A DNA stretch of 10,049 nt from VRUE01 sp036406595. GTDB taxonomy: Bacteria; Actinomycetota; Thermoleophilia; Solirubrobacterales; 70-9. The stretch spans positions 1 through 10,049 of the forward strand of contig DASXAR010000036.1 in NCBI GenBank assembly GCA_036406595.1, read 5' to 3'. Positions 1-5,872 of the stretch are shown here, one piece after another. Positions within the stretch are counted from its first letter, which is position 1, and each line of letters opens with the position of its first letter. The position numbers were made by a program, and so were the translations under genes. A model generated the notes under the pieces. The model was not told the DNA's origin. It searched no databases and was given only the letters and a program-made list of their open reading frames with translations.

Positions 1-120
1 GTCAGCTATTGCGCGGCGGAGCTCGACGCGGTGGGGGAGGGGCTGAAGGAGCTCCGACTCGACGAGCTCGCGGCGAAGCTCGACGCCGCGCCCGAAGGCG
101 ACACGGCAACCGACGGCTGA
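1..120 (+). CDS. C-terminal fragment of an unidentified protein
   Basis: The reading frame is open from the first base to a TGA at 118-120 and gives 39 residues that start VSYCAAELDAVGEG and end EGDTATDG. It is accepted as coding because about 35 of its 39 codons end in G or C, the strong third-position bias of the confirmed genes here. The visible part is acidic and rich in Ala, Leu, Glu and Asp. It probably forms a helix (around ELDAVGEGLKELRLDELAAKL) followed by a short disordered acidic tail. No catalytic or binding motif is visible, so the function cannot be assigned. The gene lies 48 bp upstream of the remnant start codon at 169 on the same strand. The start and most of the protein lie outside the window. 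Confidence 0.65.
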   Translation, partial: VSYCAAELDAVGEGLKELRLDELAAKLDAAPEGDTATDG

Positions 121-122
121 AA

Positions 123-160
123 TAGCCTGCCACTGCGTTCAACTCAAACCCAAGAGGAGG
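123..160 (+). promoter_or_regulatory. Leftover upstream signals of the first paralog remnant (-10-like hexamer and Shine-Dalgarno)
   Basis: A TAGCCT hexamer (123-128) fits the loose actinobacterial -10 pattern TANNNT. A strong Shine-Dalgarno run, AGAGGAGG (153-160), sits 8 bases before the ATG at 169. The two intact paralogs have a TAGNNT hexamer and a Shine-Dalgarno at comparable distances. The ribosome site looks functional although the gene behind it is broken. No convincing -35 is visible, so the -10 call is weak. Confidence 0.35.
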
Positions 161-168
161 GGACCCCG

Positions 169-320
169 ATGAAAGGCTTCCTGGCCCGCCATCCGACTAC
201 AACACCCTCCTGGTCGCCGGCTCCAACACGAGTGCCGAAGGATTCAACCTCGAAGGCGGCGTGATCTCGACCAACGGCTCGATCGTCTCGCTCGAAGGCG
301 TCACCTTCCGGGCCGAGAGC
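169..320 (+). pseudogene. Decayed paralog of the 212-residue repeat/beta-domain protein family
   Basis: The ATG at 169 opens with MKGFLARHP, almost identical to MKGFLDRHP of the intact paralog at 1765. The similarity stops at about 195. From 195 to 320, in a different frame, the DNA encodes the family's C-terminal tail, including NTLLVAGSN, GGVIS and VSLEGVTFRAES. In a hand alignment 19 of 39 residues match the last 39 residues of the 1765 gene (NTIIVLGTN ... LSGLTFRAAS). About 160 codons are therefore missing: the membrane segment, decapeptide repeats and most of the beta domain. The two ends are joined out of frame. The original stop is also gone: after FRAES comes CAG, where the family normally ends, possibly from TAG. 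Translation from 169 would give about 31 residues and stop at a TGA at 262-264. The tail differs from both intact copies, so this was an old, distinct member of the family. An assembly collapse across repeats is an alternative explanation. Confidence 0.8.
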
Positions 321-341
321 CAGCCGGGAAGCATGGATCCT

Positions 342-383
342 GCGACGCGCCCCGGCCCGCTCCGGGGCGCGTCGCTCGCTTCT
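342..383 (+). terminator. Strong hairpin, probable intrinsic terminator of the lost paralog
   Basis: GCGACGCGCCCCGG (342-355) and CCGGGGCGCGTCGC (362-375) form a perfect 14-bp stem with a 6-base loop, CCCGCT. A moderately T-rich tail (TCGCTTCTGT) follows. The hairpin lies 21 bp after the last family codon of the remnant, where a terminator for that gene would be expected. It also lies just upstream of the start chosen for the lipoprotein gene, so it could attenuate readthrough into that gene. The tail is not a clean T-run. Confidence 0.6.
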
Positions 384-389
384 GTGAAG

Positions 390-884
390 ATGCCGAAGGT
401 GCAGCGAACGGCGATTTCATTCGGCGTGGCGGCGCTCCTGCTGATGGCGCTGGGCCTGGGCGGCTGCGGAGGGGGCGAAGATGCTTCGCCCACCGAGCCC
501 ACGAGAGCGGAGAGGACGACCGCCACCACCCCGCGGCAAGCTGAGCCGCCGGACGCCACCAGGACGCCCGATGCACAACCGCGGCCCCGGTCCAAGAACG
601 GGCGAGAAGGCCGAGAACTGCTTCCGATACCTCCAGGCGGGCACCGGACGCTGCGGGTCCAGGGCGGCGGCCGCTCGGCGGCGGAAGCGCGTCGCATCAT
701 CCATCAGCTGCTGCACGAAAAGCCGAAGAAGTCCGGCGGATCACGAACTCTGCGCAACCCTCGCCAGGTCCTCAGAGAACTGCTGGAGGAGGGCAAGCGG
801 AAAAAGCAGTCGGGCGGCCCCTCCGAAAAGCAGGGCGAAGGCTCGGTGTCGGCGATACTCGAACAGGTCCTCAAGGGCAGATAG
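390..884 (+). CDS. Small predicted lipoprotein, function unknown
   Basis: This encodes 164 residues from ATG 390 to TAG 882-884. The N-terminus is a bacterial lipoprotein signal: MPKVQR, a hydrophobic core (about residues 8-24, FGVAALLLMALGLG) and a lipobox LGGC with the acceptor Cys at residue 26. The mature protein should be a diacylglyceryl-anchored protein on the outer face of the membrane. Residues 27-85 are a Gly/Pro/Thr/Arg-rich, probably disordered stalk. The rest carries two similar amphipathic basic units, ARRIIHQLLHEKPKKSGGS (100-118) and PRQVLRELLEEGKRKKQSGG (124-143), and a final helix-like SAILEQVLKGR. No known domain is recognised. The same frame is open upstream to GTG 261, but that part is paralog debris plus the 342-375 hairpin and would bury the signal peptide. 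GTG 384 is the other plausible start. No good Shine-Dalgarno is visible. Third positions are less GC-biased than in neighbouring genes and codons such as AGA and ATA occur, consistent with a fast-evolving gene. Confidence 0.7.
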   Translation: MPKVQRTAISFGVAALLLMALGLGGCGGGEDASPTEPTRAERTTATTPRQAEPPDATRTPDAQPRPRSKNGREGRELLPIPPGGHRTLRVQGGGRSAAEARRIIHQLLHEKPKKSGGSRTLRNPRQVLRELLEEGKRKKQSGGPSEKQGEGSVSAILEQVLKGR

Positions 885-890
885 CGCCCC

Positions 891-932
891 GGATTCAGCT
901 GCCGGACGGCGGATTAGGCTGCGATCGCGCCC
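891..932 (+). repeat. Direct repeat, copy 1: duplicated paralog upstream region
   Basis: This stretch resembles the one at 991-1029, just upstream of the intact paralog at 1061. Both begin GGATTC and both contain CGGATTAGG(C/G)TGCGA followed by GCGCCC. It also holds a TAGGCT hexamer (915-920) equivalent to TAGGGT at 1013-1018. It is followed directly by a fragment of paralog coding sequence (931-969), so it reads as the 5' region of a deleted family member. Confidence 0.55.
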
Positions 933-969
933 CTGAACGGCTCCGACATCAACCTGAAGAAGCTCGGCC
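931..969 (+). pseudogene. 39-bp internal fragment of a second lost paralog
   Basis: This stretch encodes LNGSDINLKKLG in one frame. It matches LTGSDINLNKLG of the gene at 1061 and LTRSDINLKKLG of the gene at 1765. At DNA level 36 of 38 bases (931-968) equal 1263-1300. The similarity stops abruptly on both sides and no start codon or ribosome site accompanies it. It marks the end of the decapeptide-repeat section of an otherwise deleted copy. Random matching is unlikely at this length and location. Confidence 0.75.
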
Positions 970-987
970 CGCGCCTTGCCGCGGGCC
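966..987 (+). terminator. Perfect 8-bp hairpin, possible terminator
   Basis: GGCCCGCG (966-973) pairs perfectly with CGCGGGCC (980-987) around a CCTTGC loop. It lies after the lipoprotein gene and overlaps the end of the 931-969 remnant. It could terminate lipoprotein transcription or be the former terminator of the lost paralog. There is no T-run, so termination is uncertain. Confidence 0.35.
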
Positions 988-990
988 ACT

Positions 991-1050
991 GGATTCGCGG
1001 GCTCCGCCGGATTAGGGTGCGAAGCGCCCACCCATCCACCTCCGAGGAGG
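991..1050 (+). promoter_or_regulatory. Upstream region of the 1061 gene: repeat copy 2, -10-like hexamer, Shine-Dalgarno
   Basis: The second copy of the diverged direct repeat (991-1029) includes a TAGGGT hexamer at 1013-1018, a TANNNT-type candidate -10. GGATTC at 991-996 lies 16 bases upstream of it and is also present in repeat copy 1, but it is not a classical -35. GAGGAGG (1044-1050) is a strong Shine-Dalgarno 10 bases before ATG 1061 and supports that start. Confidence 0.45.
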
Positions 1051-1060
1051 TTCCAATCCG

Positions 1061-1699
1061 ATGAGAAGCGCATTGGCCCGCCGGCCATCGCCGGCGATGA
1101 TCGTCGCCTTGATCGCCCTGGTGATGGCGACGGTGGGCACCGGCTATGCCGCCCTGAAGCTGCCGAAGAACGCGGTCGGCACCAAGCAGCTGAAGAAGAA
1201 CAGCGTCATCACGGCGAAGATCAAGAAGAACGCGGTGACGAGCGCCAAGGTGAAGCCCCACACCCTGACCGGCTCCGACATCAACCTGAACAAGCTCGGC
1301 ACGGTTCCCTCGGCGGAAACCGCCAACACGGTGCCGCCGCGCGAAGCCGTTCACGTCGTCGGCGCCCCGGGAGAGCCGGCGTTTGCGGCCGGGACGGGCA
1401 ACATCGGCGCAGCGATTCCGGGCGTCTCGCTTCCGCCGGTGGGCTTCTTCAAGGACCACGACGATGTCGTGCACCTCGAAGGGGCGGCGAAAGTGACCAA
1501 TCCGGAGCAGCTCGTGTTCATTCTGCCGCCGGGTTTCCGTCCGGCGAGCGGAGTCGTCCAGCTATACGAAACCTTTGGGGAAAGCCTCTCGATCATCGCC
1601 GGCTCGAACGTGGTGCTCGAAGGGAAAGACATCTCCGGAATGGTGCTGGCCAGCGAAGAAGCCCTCCTCAGCGGGATCGTCTTTCGAGCCGGAAGCTGA
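1061..1699 (+). CDS. Exported decapeptide-repeat protein with tail-fibre-like C-terminal domain (paralog A)
   Basis: This encodes 212 residues. Residues 1-11 are basic and 12-30 form a hydrophobic segment (AMIVALIALVMATVGTGYA) that should act as a signal peptide or membrane anchor. Four tandem 10-residue units follow at 37-76: NAVGTKQLKK, NSVITAKIKK, NAVTSAKVKP, HTLTGSDINL. The pattern is N/H-small-V/L-x-x-x-x-hydrophobic-K/N-x, and the section is strongly basic. Residues 96-212 look beta-rich, with VGFFKDHDDVVHLEG (127-141), LPPGFRP (155-161) and a terminal LLSGIVFRAGS. The order F-KD-x-x-VHL-x-G, then LPPGFRP, then a final FRA resembles C-terminal domains of phage tail fibres and related Thermoleophilia hypothetical proteins. 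That comparison is from memory and not from a search. A surface role as a binding or structural protein is an inference, and no enzymatic motif is seen. In residues 26-95 it matches paralog B at 60 of 70 positions by hand count. Confidence 0.9.
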   Translation: MRSALARRPSPAMIVALIALVMATVGTGYAALKLPKNAVGTKQLKKNSVITAKIKKNAVTSAKVKPHTLTGSDINLNKLGTVPSAETANTVPPREAVHVVGAPGEPAFAAGTGNIGAAIPGVSLPPVGFFKDHDDVVHLEGAAKVTNPEQLVFILPPGFRPASGVVQLYETFGESLSIIAGSNVVLEGKDISGMVLASEEALLSGIVFRAGS

Positions 1700-1725
1700 T
1701 CGGACGGCCGCCGATCGCGACTGAC

Positions 1726-1758
1726 TAGTCTCCCAGTGGCCATCAATCGCTCGAGAGG
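1726..1758 (+). promoter_or_regulatory. Candidate -10 and Shine-Dalgarno of the 1765 gene
   Basis: TAGTCT (1726-1731) fits TANNNT and matches the TAGNNT hexamers before the other family members. GAGAGGA (1753-1759) is a Shine-Dalgarno-like run 5 bases before ATG 1765. The 65-bp gap after the upstream paralog would allow either a separate promoter or cotranscription. No clear -35 is present. Confidence 0.35.
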
Positions 1759-1764
1759 ACTCAA

Positions 1765-2403
1765 ATGAAAGGGTTTCTGGACCGCCATCCTTCGACGGCC
1801 GTCGTTATCTCGATCGTGGCCCTCGTCGCGGCGCTTGCCGGAACCGGCTATGCGGCCCTGAAGCTGCCGAAGAACAGCGTTGGCACCAAGCAGCTGAAGA
1901 AGAACAGCGTCACCAAGGCGAAGATCAGGAAGAACGCCGTGACCACCGGCAAGGTGAAGAAGCACACCCTGACCCGCTCCGACATCAACCTGAAGAAGCT
2001 CGGAACGGTGCCCTCGGCGGAAATCGCCAACACGGTGCCGCCGCGGGAAGGCGTTCACCCGGTGGGTGGGCCGGGGGAGCCGCCGTTCAGCCAGGGCTCC
2101 TCCAATTTCGGTGCGGTGCCGCCCGGCGTCAACCTCCCGCCGGTCGGCTTCTTCAAGGACCACGATGAAGTCGTCCACCTGGAAGGCGTGGCAAAGGTCA
2201 CCGGCAAAGACGGCCGCATCTTCACGCTGCCGCCGGGGTTCCGCCCCCCCGCGGGAACCGCGGAGTTCTACGAACCCGGCGAAAACACGATCATCGTTCT
2301 GGGCACGAACGTCATCCTCGGGGGCGAAGACCTCTCGGGTGCCGTAATCAGCGCTGACGAAGCCGCCGTTCTGAGCGGCCTCACCTTCCGAGCCGCCAGC
2401 TGA
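1765..2403 (+). CDS. Exported decapeptide-repeat protein with tail-fibre-like C-terminal domain (paralog B)
   Basis: This encodes 212 residues, the same length as paralog A, and lies 65 bp downstream of it as a tandem duplicate. It has a short N-terminus MKGFLDRHPS, a hydrophobic segment at 12-30 (AVVISIVALVAALAGTGYA), and decapeptide units at 37-76: NSVGTKQLKK, NSVTKAKIRK, NAVTTGKVKK, HTLTRSDINL. The C-terminal beta-type domain has VGFFKDHDEVVHLEG (127-141), IFTLPPGFRP (152-161) and a final LSGLTFRAAS. The N-terminus is closer to the remnant at 169 (MKGFLARHP) than to paralog A (MRSALARRP). The array therefore contains at least two N-terminal subtypes. A 31-base stretch in the repeat section (1882-1912) is identical to 1178-1208 in paralog A, a possible site of recombination or gene conversion. 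The exact role is unknown; secretion or surface display is inferred from the N-terminus. Confidence 0.9.
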   Translation: MKGFLDRHPSTAVVISIVALVAALAGTGYAALKLPKNSVGTKQLKKNSVTKAKIRKNAVTTGKVKKHTLTRSDINLKKLGTVPSAEIANTVPPREGVHPVGGPGEPPFSQGSSNFGAVPPGVNLPPVGFFKDHDEVVHLEGVAKVTGKDGRIFTLPPGFRPPAGTAEFYEPGENTIIVLGTNVILGGEDLSGAVISADEAAVLSGLTFRAAS

Positions 2404-2408
2404 TCGCT

Positions 2409-2437
2409 GGGCAGCGGTCGGCGGATCGCCGCTGCCC
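2409..2437. terminator. Hairpin between convergent genes, possible bidirectional terminator
   Basis: GGGCAGCGG (2409-2417) pairs perfectly with CCGCTGCCC (2429-2437) around an 11-base loop. It fills most of the 39-bp gap between the stop of paralog B (2403) and the stop of the addA-like gene (2443). Position and symmetry suit termination from both sides. Neither strand has a T-run, so the call rests on stem and location. Confidence 0.5.
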
Positions 2438-2442
2438 GTAGC

Positions 2443-5400
2443 TCAGGCGGCCTCGAGCAGGGTGACCTTCTCGATCAGGTCCGCGCGCCCACGCTCGATG
2501 TCCTCGGCGCAGAGCCGCTCGAGGACCGGCTGGTCGGGACGCTCGAGGAAGACGTAGGCGACATCGAGCTCGTCGATGCCTCGAGCCCCGGCCACGGCCA
2601 GCGCGTAGATCGCGCGCTGGGTGGCGTAGCGCTCGGCGAGGGCGGCGGGCCGGGAGCCGTCGAGGCGGTCGGTCTTGTAGTCGACGATCAGCGGGGGGCG
2701 GCCGGGATGCTCGACCAGGAGGTCGATCGAGCCGCGCACCATCCTGCCCTCGATCTGCAGCAGGAGGGGTACCTCGGGGCGAATCGACTCGGCATCGCGG
2801 ACCCGCTCGGCGAAGAGCTGCGAGCTGCGCCAGGCGCGCAGCGGGACGGTCAGCGCCCCGACCTCCGGCCGGTCGGCGCCGGTTCCCGACCGGTGCTCGC
2901 CCTCCGCCGCAAGCGCGATGCGCCGGACCAGCTCGGGTGGGGGATCCCGCCAGCCGTTGACGGCGCTCCACTCCAGAAGGGCGTGGACCGCAACCCCGGT
3001 TGCGGCTGCGCTCGCGCGGTCGATCCGCGACCCCGCGGTCCCGGTTCCGCCGCTCCCGATCTCCTGGCTCTCGAAGGCCTCCTGGCCGAGCTCGGCAAGG
3101 GCCGTGTATGAGAGGGCGCGGCCGGGGGGCGGGGAGGGGAGGTGCCCGAGCAGCGGTGCTGGCCCGTTGCCGGGCTCGGCTGCGCGGGCCGGCTCGGCTC
3201 GCCCCACCCGGAGCTCCTCGGCACGCTGCGGCGAGGCCAGGCTGACCCGGACGGGAAGATGCGACTCGGCGAATTCAGCCTCAAGCCCGGCGCGCGGCTC
3301 GGCTGGCGGGAAGGAGACGGACGAGTCCCTCTCCCTGTCGATGTCGAACGCGGCGACGAGGCGCTCGACGACCGAGGTCCCGAGCGAGTGGCGGGGCTCC
3401 TGGGGAGCGATCACCCCGCTGAGGATGAGCCGCCGGCGCGCTCGCGTCATCGCAACGTGGAAGAGCCTCAGCTCCTCCCCGACTTCCCGCTGCTTCTGCT
3501 CCTCGAAGAGCTCCGGCTGGGAGAAGAGCCTCAACGCGCTTGCGCCGAGCCGGCGCAGCTGCATGCCGACGCGTGGGGACGAGGACTCCCGACCCAGGAT
3601 GAGCGCCGGCTCGCGGGAGCCCGCGGCGAAGAGACGCCGTCCGAGCTGCGGCACGGCGACCACGCCGAACTCGAGGCCCTTGGCGCTGTGGACGGTCATG
3701 ATTCGCACGCCGTCGTGGCCCTCGACGGCGGTCGCGGCCTGTGGGTCGGCGTCGGCATCCGCCCTCGCGGCGAGGAAGTCCAGCAGGCCGCGGATGTCCC
3801 GGCCCTCGACCGCTTCGAACTCTGCGGCCACGCGCATCAGCTTGCGGACGTTGGCGAACCGCGCCTCGCCCGCCGGCCGCATCAGCACCGCGAGGTCATA
3901 GCCGGTCTCCGTGACCACCGCGTCGACCAGATCGGCCAACGGCAGCAGCCGGGCGCGACCGCGCAGCCGCTCGACCGTCTCCCCGAGCCGCCGCAGCAGA
4001 GCCCGCTCGGTCTCTGGAATCGCATCGAGGCGCTCGGCGGCCGCGGGCGGCTCCTCCGACGTTCCGATCAGGTGCTCCAGCGCCGGCCAGAGGTGACGGC
4101 CCGGCCCGACCGCTGCGCGCAGCAGCCAGAGGGTGTCCGGGGCGGCCCCGCAGGCCGGCGAGGCGAGGGCTCCGAGGAGCGCCTGGTCGTCCAGCGGGTT
4201 GGCGATCACGGCCAGCAGCGCGCAGACGTCGGCGACCTGCTGCTGGGACCAGTAGCCGCGCCCTCCGACGACGTAAGGGCGCAGTCCGGCCCGCTCGAGC
4301 GAGTCCTCGTAGGCGTCGAGGTGCGTGAAGGCGCGGAGCAGCACGACCATCTCGCTCCGCTCGACGCCCGACTCGGCCAGCGCCCCCAGCCGCTCCGCGA
4401 CGAAACGGGCCTCGGCGAGCACGTTCGCCGGAGACCTCGCGTCGGTGGCCGGCTCGAGCTCGACGCCCTGCTCGTCCCAGCCGTCTCTGCCGGTGAGCAG
4501 CAGCTCGACCACCGACCCGTCCTCGGAGAGGCGGGGCTCGGGCAGGGCGCCGACTCGGAGCGGCCTGAAGTCGTCCTCCAGAAGCTCGGTGCCGATTGCG
4601 TTGACGGCTCCGATCAGCTCGGGCGATGAGCGGAAGTTGCCGCTCAGCGCGAGCAGCTCGCCGTCGCCTCCTGCCGCGATCTCGGATCGCCGCCCGCGGA
4701 ATACGTCGAGGTCGGCGTGACGGAAGGCGTAAATCGATTGCAGCTCGTCGCCGACCATCATCAACTGCGTGCGCGGGCCCCGCAGCGCCTCGATCAGCCG
4801 CATCTGCAGCCGGTTCGTGTCCTGGAACTCGTCGACGAGTATGTGGGCGAACCGCTCTCTGTACTGGGCTCCGGTCTCGCCGCGCTCGAGCAGCTCGGCG
4901 GAGAGCAGCTGCAGGTCCTCGAAGTCGACCCCGGCGCGGCGCTCCTTCGCTGCCAGGTAGCGCTTCGAGAAGAGCCCCAGCAGCTCCTGAAGGTGACGGT
5001 AGGCAAGACCGCCCTCGCCGGCCTCGGCGGTGCGGCACGCGGCCGCTGTGATCGCCTCCCGGTAGGCGGCGAGGGCGCTGCCTCCGCCCTTCGTGCAGAG
5101 AGCGCAGAGCTCCTCGAGCCCCGGGGCCGGCCCGTCCCCGTCGCCGAGGACCACCATCGCCCGCTCCAGGAGCTCGCGGGCTGAGTTGCTCGGCTTCGAC
5201 TCGGCGAGCGCCGCGGAGACCTCCCGCCGAGCGCGGCACAGGGCGGCGGTCACGTCGGGTTCGGGAGGGTCGGGCAGGCTGGGCTCGGCGTCGCCACGGC
5301 TGCGCAGCTCGGCGTGGGCGCCGATGACCATTCCTCGCAGGCCGGCGACGTCGAAGGCTGCGAGGGTGCGCTCTCGGGCCGCGTCGCCCCCGCGCAGGAA

Positions 5401-5856
5401 ATCCTCCAGCGCCCTGCCGAACGCCTCCGCCGCGGCGCGCTCGGCCTCCGGGGCGTCGAGGACCCGGAAGCGGGGATCGATGCCCACGGCGACCGGATGG
5501 CCTGCCAGCAGCCGGTTGCAGAAGCCGTGGATCGTCGTCACCCAGGCGCTGCCGAGGACGGGGAGGAGGTCGCGCGCGCGCTCGGAGCCCGCCTCCGCCC
5601 ACGTCACGATCTCGGCGCGGATCCGCTCGCGCAGCTCGGCCGCCGCCCTGTCCGTGAAGGTGAGGGCGAGGATCGAATCGGGCGGCAGCTCCTCGTCGCA
5701 GACGAGGCGGCAGTAGCGGTCGACCATGACGCCGGTCTTGCCGGTCCCGGCGCCGGCCTCGACGAGGACCGTGCGGGCCTCCGTCTCGATCGCCACCCGC
5801 TGCTCGGGCGTCGGGGCGCGCCCGCTCACCGTCACGCTTGCTCGCTCCGCGCTCAC
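2443..5856 (-). CDS. addA: AddA-type UvrD-family helicase with C-terminal RecB-like nuclease
   Basis: This encodes 1137 residues and is the motor subunit of an AddAB-type enzyme that unwinds and resects double-strand-break ends for RecA loading. All SF1A helicase motifs are visible: Q motif PTPEQR (15-20), Walker A AGAGTGKT (34-41), Ia LALTFTDRAAAELRERI (63-79), Ib TTIHGFCNRLL (107-117), Walker B VDEFQDT (341-347), III VGDELQSIYAFRHADL (368-383), IV LSGNFRSSPELI (404-415), V TVHSAKGLEF (721-730) and VI LFHVAMTRARRRLIL (798-812). The C-terminal PD-(D/E)XK nuclease is complete: H958 in GVAVHALLEW, D1045 in GSIDLLV, D1059 and K1061 in IVDYKTDR, and QRAIY at 1080-1084. It is slightly shorter than Bacillus AddA. 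The start is GTG, inside the stop of addB and 7 bases after AGGAGGAGG. Actinobacterial AdnA/AdnB is the main alternative, but the partner here lacks helicase motifs, which favours AddAB. Confidence 0.95.
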   Translation of the reverse strand: MSAERASVTVSGRAPTPEQRVAIETEARTVLVEAGAGTGKTGVMVDRYCRLVCDEELPPDSILALTFTDRAAAELRERIRAEIVTWAEAGSERARDLLPVLGSAWVTTIHGFCNRLLAGHPVAVGIDPRFRVLDAPEAERAAAEAFGRALEDFLRGGDAARERTLAAFDVAGLRGMVIGAHAELRSRGDAEPSLPDPPEPDVTAALCRARREVSAALAESKPSNSARELLERAMVVLGDGDGPAPGLEELCALCTKGGGSALAAYREAITAAACRTAEAGEGGLAYRHLQELLGLFSKRYLAAKERRAGVDFEDLQLLSAELLERGETGAQYRERFAHILVDEFQDTNRLQMRLIEALRGPRTQLMMVGDELQSIYAFRHADLDVFRGRRSEIAAGGDGELLALSGNFRSSPELIGAVNAIGTELLEDDFRPLRVGALPEPRLSEDGSVVELLLTGRDGWDEQGVELEPATDARSPANVLAEARFVAERLGALAESGVERSEMVVLLRAFTHLDAYEDSLERAGLRPYVVGGRGYWSQQQVADVCALLAVIANPLDDQALLGALASPACGAAPDTLWLLRAAVGPGRHLWPALEHLIGTSEEPPAAAERLDAIPETERALLRRLGETVERLRGRARLLPLADLVDAVVTETGYDLAVLMRPAGEARFANVRKLMRVAAEFEAVEGRDIRGLLDFLAARADADADPQAATAVEGHDGVRIMTVHSAKGLEFGVVAVPQLGRRLFAAGSREPALILGRESSSPRVGMQLRRLGASALRLFSQPELFEEQKQREVGEELRLFHVAMTRARRRLILSGVIAPQEPRHSLGTSVVERLVAAFDIDRERDSSVSFPPAEPRAGLEAEFAESHLPVRVSLASPQRAEELRVGRAEPARAAEPGNGPAPLLGHLPSPPPGRALSYTALAELGQEAFESQEIGSGGTGTAGSRIDRASAAATGVAVHALLEWSAVNGWRDPPPELVRRIALAAEGEHRSGTGADRPEVGALTVPLRAWRSSQLFAERVRDAESIRPEVPLLLQIEGRMVRGSIDLLVEHPGRPPLIVDYKTDRLDGSRPAALAERYATQRAIYALAVAGARGIDELDVAYVFLERPDQPVLERLCAEDIERGRADLIEKVTLLEAA

Positions 5857-5872
5857 CGTTCATCCTCCTCCT
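5853..5872 (-). promoter_or_regulatory. Translational coupling site between addB and addA
   Basis: The addB stop TGA (5853-5855) overlaps the addA start GTG (5854-5856) in a 4-base GTGA junction. On the minus strand AGGAGGAGG (5864-5872) lies inside the last addB codons, 7 bases before that GTG. This arrangement decides the addA start and predicts coupled translation of the two subunits. Confidence 0.75.

Noticed and set aside
261..389. N-terminal extension of the lipoprotein reading frame back to GTG 261 or ATG 333
   Set aside because: 261-320 encodes the tail of the decayed paralog and 342-375 is a strong hairpin. The extension would also put over 30 residues before the signal peptide core.
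1171..1290. Decapeptide-repeat DNA considered as a CRISPR-like or other DNA-level repeat array
   Set aside because: The periodicity is 30 bp with diverged codons and an intact reading frame. It is a protein repeat, with no spacers.
1698..1716. GATCGG/CCGATC hairpin overlapping the stop codon of paralog A
   Set aside because: The stem is only 6 bp with no T-run, so it is too weak to call a terminator in DNA this GC-rich.
3142..4629. Long plus-strand open frame (495 codons) antisense to addA
   Set aside because: It lies wholly opposite a gene with every helicase motif in place. High-GC genes routinely leave the opposite strand open, and the translation is low-complexity with no recognisable domain.
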